A stretch of 64,000 nucleotides of DNA, taken from assembly GCF_013376415.1 (NCBI RefSeq), contig NZ_WYET01000004.1:620001-684000 (forward strand), written 5' to 3'. The first letter of the stretch is position 1. Each line of letters begins with the position of its first letter. Origin of the DNA: Flagellimonas chongwuensis. Lineage in GTDB: Bacteria; Bacteroidota; Bacteroidia; Flavobacteriales; Flavobacteriaceae. Positions 27,915 to 38,031 of this stretch are shown piece by piece. The position numbers and the translations under genes were made by a program. The notes below the pieces were generated by a model. The model had not been told where the DNA came from, ran no database searches, and saw nothing but the letters and a program-made list of their open reading frames with translations.

Positions 27915-28700
27915 CTAATGCTTTTTCTGATGTGAGAACAACCATGGCAACAAATCAGGTTCTGCAAATGCTGGGTCCCAGCTATTATGATTGGCAAAAT
28001 CGTACATGGTGAATTTTGGATATACCCCTGCTTTTAAAAGTGCGGAGACCATTTCCAGGGATTGTAATGGATGTACCACATTGTCCTGAGCTCCGTGAAA
28101 GACCCACAATGGGGTATTTTGGGCATAATTGGACACGGATTCCGGTTCACCTCCGCCACAAATAGGAATAGCCGCCGCGAACGTGTGAGGTTTTCTACTC
28201 AATAATTCAAAGGTTCCCATACCTCCCATGGACAGCCCCATCAAATAAACTTGATTATCGTTGGTGTATGGTTCGGCAATCGTTGTTTCCAGTAACTCCA
28301 TTACCATTTCCAATGGTTTAGTAGGGCCTTCGCCATATTTAAAATCCAAGTTGATGGGATATGAACTTCTGTCCACATCTACACTTGCCCAATAACTATC
28401 TGTTGGGCACTGTGGAAAAATTACCACAGCTGGATATTTTTCCTGTAAATAATCCGTCGCGAAGAGTTTGCCTCCGTTCCACAATTGCTTTTCATTATCG
28501 TTACCTCGCTCTCCGGCCCCATGAAGAAAAAGGACAACAGGATAATTCCCGTCTTCTTTAAAATTCTTTGGATACATAATGCGATACCTTAAAGTATCAT
28601 TCCCATCAATCAACATTTTCGCTTCATATTTGGACTGCCATTGTGCAGAAACCAAAGTACAAGCAAGGAACATCAGAAAAAATGATAATTGTTTTGTCAT
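27915..28700 (-). CDS. Secreted alpha/beta-hydrolase, esterase
   Basis: A 261-residue secreted alpha/beta-hydrolase starting at MTKQLSFFLM, with a signal peptide ending SAQ. LFLHGAGERG forms the oxyanion region, GLSMGGMG carries the nucleophile Ser, GAQDNVVH the acid, and NHNSW the His. This layout is common to feruloyl/acetyl esterases and phospholipase/carboxylesterase-like proteins in polysaccharide loci, where they strip acyl groups from the glycan. The TTG at 28712 is rejected because the GH144 stop overlaps it. Its stop lies 5 bases before the GH43-like gene. Confidence 0.85.
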   Translation of the reverse strand: MTKQLSFFLMFLACTLVSAQWQSKYEAKMLIDGNDTLRYRIMYPKNFKEDGNYPVVLFLHGAGERGNDNEKQLWNGGKLFATDYLQEKYPAVVIFPQCPTDSYWASVDVDRSSYPINLDFKYGEGPTKPLEMVMELLETTIAEPYTNDNQVYLMGLSMGGMGTFELLSRKPHTFAAAIPICGGGEPESVSNYAQNTPLWVFHGAQDNVVHPLQSLEMVSALLKAGVYPKFTMYDFANHNSWDPAFAEPDLLPWLFSHQKKH

Positions 28701-28701
28701 A

Positions 28702-30075
28702 TCAAAATCCAAGTTTGGTCAAACCATTTTGAACGTCTTCGTTACCCATGAACAAATCCCAAAGCAATCCGGTTCGATAGTTTTCAATCATAATGATTTG
28801 CGGACCTTGGTCTATGGCCAAATACGCTTCAGCCACCCAATCATATTCTGGGCTAAAGGCATCGTAAAAACCGGCAGGTCCAAACAAATCTGCTCTATTT
28901 CTATAAAAATAATGCATTGCGGCAAGAGATTCGTCCGGGGCGTAAGGAATTGAGCTTATGGCTGCCGTTGGTGAGATAACACCTGTATCGTTATTGGGAC
29001 TATGGGCATTGTATCCTATGCTTCCATCATTGTTTCTTGAGTAACTCGCTGTAAGTCCCCAACAATCTTCTCCGTAATCTTGATGAAATCCGGGATTTGC
29101 CACACAATATTCATAATTGATCATGGTGTGATTTACGTTTACATCCCAATAATTGACATACTCATCGGAGAGGTTGCGTGGATCTAATCCCAAATATGAG
29201 TAGTGCGCCCAAAATAAGGGTCCGCCGAACTGCTCCGCTCCATTATGTCTCACCAAAAGTGGATAACCGTACTGTGTGTTTCCCGATTGGATTCCACCGT
29301 TTGATGCCCAACCGTTAGTATATACTTCTTTATCAATGGTAAAATCCGCAGAAGCAGCGGCCATTATATAGGTAATCAATACCTCGTTGTACCCTGTTAG
29401 AGGCATATTGATAGCGAAGTTATGATTCGGGCTCCAGTGCCAATACAACACATTTTGATTTTGTGTATACCAATCCCACTCGACTCCTTTCCACAAATCA
29501 TCTGCCTGTTGGGCCAGTGCTTGTTCTATGTCCGTCCCATTTTTGAAATATTCCTTTATACAAACCAGACCCTGCGCTAAGAAGGCGGTCTCTACCAAAT
29601 CACCTCCATCATCCAAGTCACTAAATGGGATAACGGACCCTGTAGCACCGTTCATCCAGTGTGGCCAAGCCCCATGAAAGCGGTCTGCATTTTCAAGAAA
29701 ATCTAATAAAGTATTCAAACGGTCAACGGCTTCAGCCCGAGAAACAAATCCTCTTTCAATGCCCACCAAGATAGCCATAAGTCCAAACCCAGTGCCGCCT
29801 GCCGTTACCACTCCCTCACTATTTGCGGGGTCGTTGGGATGATATCTTTCCCTTGCCCCACCGGAGTTGGCGTCGGCATAATCCCAGAAATATTTAAAAG
29901 TTTCCTCTTGGGTCAAATCAAGTAATTCCTCATCGGTGATGGTAGGCTCCTCCTCCTCTTCGGAACCACTTCCTGGCAATTCCGGCTCTGTTGGGATATA
30001 CGTATAGTCATCCCCTCCCCCACAGGAAATCATCAGGCTGGAAAATAGCAAGAGGTATATTGTTTTCTTAATCAT
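28702..30075 (-). CDS. GH144-type endo-beta-1,2-glucanase, second copy
   Basis: A 457-residue lipoprotein (lipobox MISC) starting at MIKKTIYLLL. It contains QEETFKYFWDYAD, GTGFGLMAILVGIERGF, HGAWPHWMNG and DGGDLVETAF, an (alpha/alpha)6-barrel signature long annotated as glucoamylase-like and now placed in GH144, whose founding member degrades beta-1,2-glucan. A low-complexity run of Glu follows the lipobox, a surface spacer. It overlaps the preceding paralogue by 8 bases. The two copies are clearly similar throughout (for example ENYRTGLLWDLFM against ENYRSGLFWKLFM), indicating local duplication. Confidence 0.85.
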   Translation of the reverse strand: MIKKTIYLLLFSSLMISCGGGDDYTYIPTEPELPGSGSEEEEEPTITDEELLDLTQEETFKYFWDYADANSGGARERYHPNDPANSEGVVTAGGTGFGLMAILVGIERGFVSRAEAVDRLNTLLDFLENADRFHGAWPHWMNGATGSVIPFSDLDDGGDLVETAFLAQGLVCIKEYFKNGTDIEQALAQQADDLWKGVEWDWYTQNQNVLYWHWSPNHNFAINMPLTGYNEVLITYIMAAASADFTIDKEVYTNGWASNGGIQSGNTQYGYPLLVRHNGAEQFGGPLFWAHYSYLGLDPRNLSDEYVNYWDVNVNHTMINYEYCVANPGFHQDYGEDCWGLTASYSRNNDGSIGYNAHSPNNDTGVISPTAAISSIPYAPDESLAAMHYFYRNRADLFGPAGFYDAFSPEYDWVAEAYLAIDQGPQIIMIENYRTGLLWDLFMGNEDVQNGLTKLGF

Positions 30076-31447
30076 CTGTATTTGTAATCTCAGGACTTTC
30101 AAAACCCAAATTTTTCAATCCTTTCTGGACATCTTCATTGGCCATGAACAGCTTCCAGAACAATCCGCTCCTATAGTTTTCTATCATTACAGGAATTGGA
30201 CCTTGATCTATGGCCAAGTATCTTGGCAAGTACCAATCGTCTTGCATGCTAAAAGCATCATAGGGTCCGTATTTTCCAATGAGACTGTCCTGCTCATTAT
30301 ACATATATCTCAGAAACCTTTGGCTTTCATCTGGTGTGTAGGGCATTGAAGACAGCGCTGCCGTAGGGGAAATCACTCCTAGGTCTTCTCCCGGGCGATG
30401 GCCGGCATATCCATTAATGGAATAGCTGGAAGTGAGGCCCCAACAGTCTTCTCCATACCCTTCATAATTCTTCGGATTGTCCACGCAATATTTGTAGTGG
30501 ATCAATGCGTGGTTTTTATTGAGTTTCCAATAATCACCAAACTGGTCTTTGAGTCCTTTCGGATTTAGGCCCAAATAGGAATAATGTGCCCAAAATAAGG
30601 GTCCTACGGGGGCATCACTATGTTCGTAATGGTTCATTTCCGTTTCCAGACCATAATAGGTAGTATCTTTGGTAATAGCTCCATCTACTCCCCAACCTTT
30701 TTCATAAACCGATTTTTTTATTGGGTGTGTCGGAGAGGCTGCCGCCAACACATACATGATCAAGGCTTCGTTGTAACCGCCTACGGGAAAGTTCATTTCC
30801 CATTGGTATTCGGGGCTCCAATGCCAATATAGCACATCTTCACCGTTCTTGGTGTACCAGTCCCACTCTACTTCTTCCCATAGCTCTTGGATTTTTTGGG
30901 CCAATTGCTGTTCACGTTCATTGCCATCCTTAAAATAGGCTTTAACGGTCAGCAACCCTTGGACCAAAAAAGCGGTCTCTACAAGGTCACCACCGTTATC
31001 CTTTTTGCTGAAGGGAGTCACTTTTCCAGACGGCAACAACCAGTGTGGCCATGCTCCGTGAAAACGATCTGCCTTCTCCAAAAAGTCAACGATTTTTTCA
31101 TAGCGTTCCAAGGCCTGTTCCCTAGAGATGAAATCTCTTTCTACACCCACCAAAATGGCCATCAGTCCAAAACCTGAACCACCTGTTGTTATAATATTCT
31201 TATCATGGTTTGGATAAACGTCATCCATGTGGATACGTTCCCTGGCCAATCCAGAAACCGGTTCTGCTCCATCCCAAAAGTAGTTGAAGGTCTGGTACTG
31301 CACAGAGTCCAGCAATGCTCCATCGGTATAGGCAAGGCTATCGATGGTGCTTTCAGGGGTTGATTCTTTGCTTTTTTCCTTAGTTTTTTGGCCATTGCAC
31401 CCTACTAAAAGGGCGGCAATGGCCAATGGTAATACAATTAACCTCAT
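30068..31447 (-). CDS. GH144-type endo-beta-1,2-glucanase, first copy
   Basis: A 459-residue lipoprotein (Cys17 in LLVGC). It has the same motifs as its neighbour: QYQTFNYFWDGAE, GSGFGLMAILVGVERDF, HGAWPHWLL, DNGGDLVETAF, YWHWSPEYQWEMN. GH144 enzymes act on internal beta-1,2-glucosidic bonds. The lipid anchor suggests one copy may act outside and one inside the outer membrane, but the sequence cannot show which. Transcribed immediately after the LamG lipoprotein. Confidence 0.85.
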   Translation of the reverse strand: MRLIVLPLAIAALLVGCNGQKTKEKSKESTPESTIDSLAYTDGALLDSVQYQTFNYFWDGAEPVSGLARERIHMDDVYPNHDKNIITTGGSGFGLMAILVGVERDFISREQALERYEKIVDFLEKADRFHGAWPHWLLPSGKVTPFSKKDNGGDLVETAFLVQGLLTVKAYFKDGNEREQQLAQKIQELWEEVEWDWYTKNGEDVLYWHWSPEYQWEMNFPVGGYNEALIMYVLAAASPTHPIKKSVYEKGWGVDGAITKDTTYYGLETEMNHYEHSDAPVGPLFWAHYSYLGLNPKGLKDQFGDYWKLNKNHALIHYKYCVDNPKNYEGYGEDCWGLTSSYSINGYAGHRPGEDLGVISPTAALSSMPYTPDESQRFLRYMYNEQDSLIGKYGPYDAFSMQDDWYLPRYLAIDQGPIPVMIENYRSGLFWKLFMANEDVQKGLKNLGFESPEITNTDD

Positions 31448-31502
31448 AAAAATAACTAAACTAACTAATCAAATATTTTGATGCGCTACATATAGTAACC
31501 CA

Positions 31503-33296
31503 TTAATTGTTCATGACTTCCTGTACCTCTTCTTGGGTAAGGGATTTATTATAGAACCGTAGTTCATCTATCTGACTTTCGTCCGATAAATGGCCCCACT
31601 CCGTAAATGTTGGTGCTCCGGAACCTATACTGAAGAAATCACAATCGGACCAATCGATACCTGATATGGTATTTTGCCCCACTGGTTCACCATCTATATA
31701 AACCACAGCATTTGAACCGGAAATTGTAATGGCCAAGTGTATCCAATCTGTAGCAACCAATGGGTCAACGTCGGCGTTTTCTCCACCATCTACCCATGCA
31801 TCTGCCGTGCCATCACCTACATTTAGCTTGAAGCGTTGCATTCCGCCTACATTCTCCCTAAAGAAACGGAACCCGCTGGTTCTAAGGTTCTGAACTTCTG
31901 GATAGCCTGCATTTTCGGTATCCTCGGGTCCTGTTATCAAAATACCTGCGTTATTTTCGGTCACATTCATTTTATACCACATGGTGGCACTGAAGTTGTC
32001 CGATGTCAATCCCTGTGTAGGGAATGTCAAATACGAATCTACAGCTCCGGCGTAGGCATCTGTGCCTTCTACACTTTCTCCCGCAAACCCTGGGTTTCCA
32101 ACTTCGGTGGCCTCAGTTTCCCTGAACATTTCCATGTAGTCTCCATCAAAAGGCATATAGAAGAATTCACCGTCAAAAGTTGGAGGGTATGATGAAACAA
32201 ATTCTCCTGAATCATCGGCCATAATAGTTTGAATTTCTTCTTGGGTGATTGCCCGATTAAAGATTCTAAGCTCATCCATCAAACTTTGGTCGGATAGGTG
32301 GTTCCACTCTGTAAAGTTGGGTGCCCCGGACATTATGGACAGTACATTGCAATCAGTCCAATCGATGCCTGGAAATGCGTTTTGGCTCACTACTTGTCCA
32401 TTGATGTAGACAACAGCTTCCGAACCTGAAATAGTGAATGCCAGATTGACCCACTCACCGGTAGAAGGATCTACATCCGCCATTTCTCCACCATCAAACC
32501 ATTCTGCTCCTTCACCATAGCCTGCGGTAAGTTTGAATCTTTGCTCACCACCAGCGTTTTCCCTGAAGAAAGCAAAACCTTTATTACGGTCATTGGTAGT
32601 TCCATCGGTCATTGGTGGGCTCATGGTCAAAATACCAGCCCTATCCGGTATGGCATTAATTTTCACCCAGAAAATGGCACTGAACTCAGGGTTTGTCAAC
32701 CCATCTGTTGGCAATGTTAAATAAGCACCTTCTGCTCCGGCATAAGCTCCAGAACCATTTAGGCTTTCTTCTTCACTTGCAAATGATGGGTCACCAACTA
32801 CGGTCGGGGTTTGGAAAGAAATTAGATCTATCCAATCTCCATTGAAGGGCATATACAGTATCTCTCCCTCGTATTTGGGCAAATATGGGGGTTCCTTGGA
32901 AAAGTTTACCGTAGCGGAAGTAGACTTTCCATCCAAATCCGTTGCGGTTACGGTCAGCTCATGCTCTCCATCAACCAAACCTTCAAATACCAAATTGTTT
33001 ACAAGTACCCTACGATAATCCACGAACCCGCCATTATAGGTAGCAATAGTACTTCCATTCATTTGTACGCTGATGGAGCCTACTTCTATATCGTCCGTGA
33101 CCTGAAAGGAAATCGGCACATCCGTAGTTTCGGCCGGCACCTGAATTACGCTTCCTGCCACCGGAGCACTTATGGTTACCTGCGGTGCGGTTTCATCTAC
33201 ACCGGCATCCACAGCGGTAATGGGGTCAATTCCTTCATTACAGGACACTACGAGCAGTGCCAGTAACATTATTATGGATTTAACTATATGTTTCAT
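31503..33296 (-). CDS. Tandem LamG/concanavalin-like glycan-binding lipoprotein
   Basis: A 597-residue lipoprotein (lipobox LVVSC). After an Ig-like or cadherin-like N-terminal domain (about 40-135), it contains two LamG/ConA-like modules, about 145-375 and 380-597, that are internal duplicates: DELRIFNRAITQEEIQ in the first matches DELRFYNKSLTQEEVQ in the second, and both contain FRENxGGxQRFKL and DWxDC. Placed directly after SusD, it fits a surface glycan-binding protein (SusE/SusF position). No catalytic residues are apparent. It probably positions the polysaccharide for GH144. Confidence 0.85.
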   Translation of the reverse strand: MKHIVKSIIMLLALLVVSCNEGIDPITAVDAGVDETAPQVTISAPVAGSVIQVPAETTDVPISFQVTDDIEVGSISVQMNGSTIATYNGGFVDYRRVLVNNLVFEGLVDGEHELTVTATDLDGKSTSATVNFSKEPPYLPKYEGEILYMPFNGDWIDLISFQTPTVVGDPSFASEEESLNGSGAYAGAEGAYLTLPTDGLTNPEFSAIFWVKINAIPDRAGILTMSPPMTDGTTNDRNKGFAFFRENAGGEQRFKLTAGYGEGAEWFDGGEMADVDPSTGEWVNLAFTISGSEAVVYINGQVVSQNAFPGIDWTDCNVLSIMSGAPNFTEWNHLSDQSLMDELRIFNRAITQEEIQTIMADDSGEFVSSYPPTFDGEFFYMPFDGDYMEMFRETEATEVGNPGFAGESVEGTDAYAGAVDSYLTFPTQGLTSDNFSATMWYKMNVTENNAGILITGPEDTENAGYPEVQNLRTSGFRFFRENVGGMQRFKLNVGDGTADAWVDGGENADVDPLVATDWIHLAITISGSNAVVYIDGEPVGQNTISGIDWSDCDFFSIGSGAPTFTEWGHLSDESQIDELRFYNKSLTQEEVQEVMNN

Positions 33297-33319
33297 CTTG
33301 TGTTGTTTATTTAGTTTGT

Positions 33320-34900
33320 TTAATCGTTGCCGTTACTACCTGTAAGTGTTGGAAGTGCATCCACCTGTTCTTGTGGGTAGGGCAAATAAGCTCTGTCAGC
33401 TGTAAATGTTCTACCGTCATAGCTTAGTTCGGAGTAGTTTTCCAAACGGACCATATCATAGTAGCGAATTCCCCATTCCATTCCCAATTCGGCAAACTTT
33501 TCGTCCATAACCTGATCAGAGGTAACGCCTGACAATGAAGACAATCCTGCTCTAGAACGTACCATGTTGACGGCCTGATCAGCTGTCATTCCAGAACCAC
33601 TGGCACCTCGGGTCAATGCTTCCGCGTACATCAATAGGATTTCGGCATAACGGATTACGATCATGTTTTTACCTCCCCCATAATCATTTCTTTGATCCGT
33701 TAATTGAACGGAAGGAAGGTAATGTTTACCACTTGCAAAACGTGCCCGTGAATAATCGTTTATCTGATCACCATCCCGTGTGGTAATATAGGAACGGTCA
33801 TCGCTTATTTGGATATCCATAAAAGCTGGCAAATTGGTATAGGCCGGGTCTTCAGCAACTTCCTGTACGCCTCTTGGAGAGAACAATACGCTGGTTTCCA
33901 AACGTTCAAAATCCTCGCGATCTAGCATAAACTTGATGAACTTGATGCTGGGCTCGTAAAAGCCCCAACCTGGGGAAGCATTTTCCCTAGCTGGTGTCCA
34001 ACCAGATGGTCCGAATGGTGCATATAAGTGGTAAAACTCATCACTGGTACTGGAACCATAATCTGAAAACTGAAATTCCATTAGGCTTTCATCGCTCAAC
34101 TCCCCTGGTTTTTTGAACAAACTGTAGAAATCTGGATACAATGAAAATCTATTGGAGTTGATAATGGCCGCAGATGCATCTGCCATTCCTTGATAATCTT
34201 CCAACTCCATCATTGCCATGGCCTTAATGGCGTAAGCTGTATAGCGTGTTACCCCTCCTGGAACATCGGTACGCTCGTTCGGTCTCAAATTTGGCAGCAT
34301 TGGTATGGCCTCGTCCATTTGATCGGCGATGTACTGCATCATTTCGTTCTTGGATGCCGGACCGTCCATAATCTCTGCGTCAGGCTGGGTAGACTCAATA
34401 ATGAAAACATTTTCCCAAACCCTTGCCAGGTTAAAGTGCAACCAAGCTCTCATCACCTTTATCTCGGCGATATATTGATCAGCAGTTACTTGATTTTCTT
34501 CACTTGCAAATTCCTTGAAGCTCTGAATCAATTCAATTTGAGTATTAAGTGATACCACGTCCCCGTAATGGGCATTCCAAAGTTGATTGAACATCCAATA
34601 ACCTTGGTTATATATAAAAAGGTCTGCATCGGTTAAACCATCTTGTGCATCACCTACTCCACCTGCATTAACATCATCCCCCCTTACAGATAATAGGATA
34701 GGCTCTTCCCAACCACGGGTAGCCATTACGTGATATGACCCTACCAATGCCTGAATCATATCTTCGGTATCGGTGTAGTCCAGGTCATCCGCATTGAGCT
34801 GACCTTCCCTGTCTTCAAATTTATCTGAGCATGATTGGACAAAGAGTATCGCAATCAAAACAAATGTTACTTTTAATATTATGTTTTTATAATTCTTCAT
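33320..34900 (-). CDS. SusD/RagB-family nutrient-binding lipoprotein
   Basis: A 526-residue SusD-family lipoprotein with the lipobox VQSC and the SusD/RagB TPR-type fold (RAWLHFNLARVW, TRYTAYAIKAMAMMELEDYQ, RYAEILLMYAEAL). It binds surface oligosaccharide for import through its SusC partner. It lies 11 bases after the SusC gene. This is a classical SusD/RagB member, distinct from the SusD_2 branch at 2.3 kb. Confidence 0.95.
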   Translation of the reverse strand: MKNYKNIILKVTFVLIAILFVQSCSDKFEDREGQLNADDLDYTDTEDMIQALVGSYHVMATRGWEEPILLSVRGDDVNAGGVGDAQDGLTDADLFIYNQGYWMFNQLWNAHYGDVVSLNTQIELIQSFKEFASEENQVTADQYIAEIKVMRAWLHFNLARVWENVFIIESTQPDAEIMDGPASKNEMMQYIADQMDEAIPMLPNLRPNERTDVPGGVTRYTAYAIKAMAMMELEDYQGMADASAAIINSNRFSLYPDFYSLFKKPGELSDESLMEFQFSDYGSSTSDEFYHLYAPFGPSGWTPARENASPGWGFYEPSIKFIKFMLDREDFERLETSVLFSPRGVQEVAEDPAYTNLPAFMDIQISDDRSYITTRDGDQINDYSRARFASGKHYLPSVQLTDQRNDYGGGKNMIVIRYAEILLMYAEALTRGASGSGMTADQAVNMVRSRAGLSSLSGVTSDQVMDEKFAELGMEWGIRYYDMVRLENYSELSYDGRTFTADRAYLPYPQEQVDALPTLTGSNGND

Positions 34901-34911
34901 TGCAATTTCTT

Positions 34912-37900
34912 TTATAGTTTAACATTAACACCAAAGGTGTAGATTGCTGGAACTGGATATGTTTGGCGATCCACTCCATCCGATACTTCTGGATTGAATC
35001 CGTTGTAGCTGAACAATGTCAACGGTCTCTCGGCGGTTAATGTGAATTTAATATCAGGTGCGTTGCCCTTTAGCTTATCGCCTCTTAAGGTGTAAGCCAA
35101 TTGAATATTCTGGATTCTGAAGAAATCTCCATCCTCTACCCAAAAATTGCTCAATCTCTGGTTCCAGCCATCCCTTAAACCTGCTGATGATGGATAAGTA
35201 TTACTGGTTCCCTCACCATGCCAACGATTCTTGGCCAAATCGGCATCCATATTGGTATCATTGGTAAACAAAATCTCTCCTCTTTTTCTGTTCAAGATCT
35301 TGTTGCCGCTCTGTCCGTAGAAATTCATGGTAAATCCAAAGTCCTTATAATTAAGCCCTATGTTACCCCCGTAAGTGAATTTTGGCAAAAAGGAGCCTAG
35401 AACCATTCTATCTTCATCGGTAATGGTTCCATCACCGTTTGCATCGTTATAAATGAGGTAACCTGGCTGAATATCCTGTCCGTTGGCAATTGCATTTTGT
35501 GCGACAGGGTCTGCATCAATCTGCGCCTGGTTCTGGTATACACCGGTAGTTTCGTATCCGTAGAACGCATAAAGCGGTTCGCCCACCAACGTTCTTTGAC
35601 GGAACTCAGCAGAACCTGAATCGATATACCCTTTTTCGTCCTCAATTTGAATGGCCTCGTTCTTTACTGTGGTAAAGTTGGCCCCTACGGTATAGGTGAA
35701 ATCGGATGTAATTTCATCGCTCCAATTTAATGCCACCTCTACTCCAGAGTTTCGTATGACACCTGAGTTTCTTGAGATTGTCTTGTCTGCTATTGGAATG
35801 TAGACGGGCATAATGGCATCTTCGGTATCCCTGATGTAATAGTCCGCCTCTAACGACAAGCGATTATTTAAAACATTCATATTGAAACCAAAGTCCAATT
35901 CTTCCACTACCTCCCATGTTAGATCGGTGTAAGTACTTGTTGCCGTAATACCGGTATTTGGGGTATCTCCCAAATCCACAGTTTCGTTCGAAATAGTATT
36001 GGCACCGGCACTTGCAGGAACGTTATCGTTACCCAATCTACCCCATGCGGCCCTCAACTTTAAGAAATCAAAGAAGCCTACATTCTCCATAAATGGCTCC
36101 TGGGACACTACCCAACCAGCACCTACAGAAGGGAAATAACCCCATTGTTCTTGCGTAAATTTAGATGACCTGTCCGCTCTGAAAGTTCCATAAAGCAGAT
36201 ATCGGTTCTTAAAGTTGTACGACACTCTACCAAAATAGGATTGTCCATAGATTCTACCGTTGTCTTCTTCTACATTATTATTGAAGGATAAAGGATCGGC
36301 AAAATCCAGAAACCATGATGTTTCATAATTGATTCCCGCAATGTCGCGACCAGTAGCTTCAAATCTGTTTGATGCTTCGTCCCTAAAGGAAGTACCCGCC
36401 ATTACCGTTACGTTATGGTCTTCTGCGTAGGTATCCGTATAGGTAAGCACGTTATCCCAAATTTGATTGTAGTAGTTGTTCTGCTTTCTGTTTATATCAG
36501 AAATTCGTTGGTCACCATAACCCATATTATAAGGTAGGTTCACATATCTTTCTTCCAAAGCGGAGAAATCCACATTGTAGGTGGTCTTAAACGTAAGCTT
36601 GTCCTTTATAAGGTCGGTTTGCAAGTATATGTTAGCCAACAACTTACGTATTTTCAACCTATCGTCATTGTAGACCATATCGGGAAATGGATTCTGTGTG
36701 CTCCTATATCCGAATGCTTGTGCATTTGCGTAACGCGTAGGCGTTGCTTCTGTATTTAAATCATCAAACACTGGTAAAATAGGTACGGCAAAATAAGCTT
36801 TGAACCATGCAGCATCCTCAGCGTTTTGCTGTGTTGCGTTACTGAACACAGTATTCACCCCTACTTTTAAATTATCGGTAACATCCACATCGAGCTTGGA
36901 ACGGATATTGAATCGCTCGTACTCGTTGTTCATATCCAACAAACCTTGTTGTGAAAAGTAGTTTGTACCCAAGGAATAGGAAACATTTTCTGTACCACCA
37001 GTTACACTTAAACTGTGGTTCTGAATAAGTCCATCGCGGATAATCTCATCGTACCAATCTGTATTTACATTGGGTACGTTTGGATTGACCCTACTTCTAC
37101 CATAACGCTGCATTGCATTTAAGATAAACTGAACATCAGCTGATGAACCAGATTCCACGGCCATGGTCACAAATTGCTCGGCGTTGGCCATTTGCAACAC
37201 ATTTTGCGCACGTTGTATACCTGTATAACCGTTATACTCTATAGTAGGCTTCCTGTTTTTTCCTCCAGATTTTGTTTCGATGATGATTACACCGTTCGCT
37301 GCCCTTACCCCATAAATAGCAGAAGAAGAGGCATCTTTCAAAACGTTCATCGACTTGATATCGTTCGGGTTCAAAAAGTCTATATTGTTGTAGAACATAC
37401 CATCAACAACATATAAAAGACTGGTAGCATCGGAATATGTACCCAGACCTCGAATCCTAACCGTAGGTGATGCTCCTGGGGAACCTGGCGTTACAATTTG
37501 TACACCTGCAACCTTGCCCTGTAAAGATTGTACGGGGTTGGCGGAAGGTGTTTTTTCAATTTGCTCGGCATCCACTGTGGCAATGGAACCTGTTAAATCT
37601 GCCTTCTTCTGGGTACCATAGCCGACCACAACAACTTCATCTAGACTTTGTGTGTCTTCCTGCATCGTCAAGTCGATAGTTGTTCTATTATTAATAGGTA
37701 TGGTTTGAGAAGTAAAACCTACATAACTAAACACCAACGAACCATCTCCCGGAACGTTGTCCAAGGTATAGTTTCCATCAAAGTCCGTTTGTATTCCTGT
37801 TGTAGTACCCTCAAGCACTATACTTGCCCCAGGCAATGGTTGCCCTTGATCATCGGTTACCGTTCCCGAAATCGTTATATTGTTTTGGGCCAAAACGACG

Positions 37901-37950
37901 GCCTGAAACAATAAAAATGACATTAGCAAAAGTTTGCTTTTAATTTTCAT
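34912..37950 (-). CDS. SusC/RagA-family TonB-linked outer-membrane transporter of the polysaccharide locus
   Basis: A 1012-residue transporter with a signal peptide, a CarboxypepD-regulatory-like domain (ITISGTVTDDQGQPLPGASI, about 24-110), a TonB-box region (LDEVVVVGYG), a plug to about 230 and a barrel ending FGVNVKL. First gene of the operon reaching to the sulfatase at 22.2 kb. Upstream lie three phased TGATGTA repeats and then the divergent-free regulator gene 38185-40947, read in the same direction. It imports oligosaccharides released by the lipid-anchored GH144 enzymes. Confidence 0.95.
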   Translation of the reverse strand: MKIKSKLLLMSFLLFQAVVLAQNNITISGTVTDDQGQPLPGASIVLEGTTTGIQTDFDGNYTLDNVPGDGSLVFSYVGFTSQTIPINNRTTIDLTMQEDTQSLDEVVVVGYGTQKKADLTGSIATVDAEQIEKTPSANPVQSLQGKVAGVQIVTPGSPGASPTVRIRGLGTYSDATSLLYVVDGMFYNNIDFLNPNDIKSMNVLKDASSSAIYGVRAANGVIIIETKSGGKNRKPTIEYNGYTGIQRAQNVLQMANAEQFVTMAVESGSSADVQFILNAMQRYGRSRVNPNVPNVNTDWYDEIIRDGLIQNHSLSVTGGTENVSYSLGTNYFSQQGLLDMNNEYERFNIRSKLDVDVTDNLKVGVNTVFSNATQQNAEDAAWFKAYFAVPILPVFDDLNTEATPTRYANAQAFGYRSTQNPFPDMVYNDDRLKIRKLLANIYLQTDLIKDKLTFKTTYNVDFSALEERYVNLPYNMGYGDQRISDINRKQNNYYNQIWDNVLTYTDTYAEDHNVTVMAGTSFRDEASNRFEATGRDIAGINYETSWFLDFADPLSFNNNVEEDNGRIYGQSYFGRVSYNFKNRYLLYGTFRADRSSKFTQEQWGYFPSVGAGWVVSQEPFMENVGFFDFLKLRAAWGRLGNDNVPASAGANTISNETVDLGDTPNTGITATSTYTDLTWEVVEELDFGFNMNVLNNRLSLEADYYIRDTEDAIMPVYIPIADKTISRNSGVIRNSGVEVALNWSDEITSDFTYTVGANFTTVKNEAIQIEDEKGYIDSGSAEFRQRTLVGEPLYAFYGYETTGVYQNQAQIDADPVAQNAIANGQDIQPGYLIYNDANGDGTITDEDRMVLGSFLPKFTYGGNIGLNYKDFGFTMNFYGQSGNKILNRKRGEILFTNDTNMDADLAKNRWHGEGTSNTYPSSAGLRDGWNQRLSNFWVEDGDFFRIQNIQLAYTLRGDKLKGNAPDIKFTLTAERPLTLFSYNGFNPEVSDGVDRQTYPVPAIYTFGVNVKL

Positions 37951-38031
37951 AATTGTGCAAAAATAGAGTTAGATTTTTACTAAATTAATAAAGAGTGTGC
38001 CGATAGCAGGCTGATTGGAATACATAATAAA

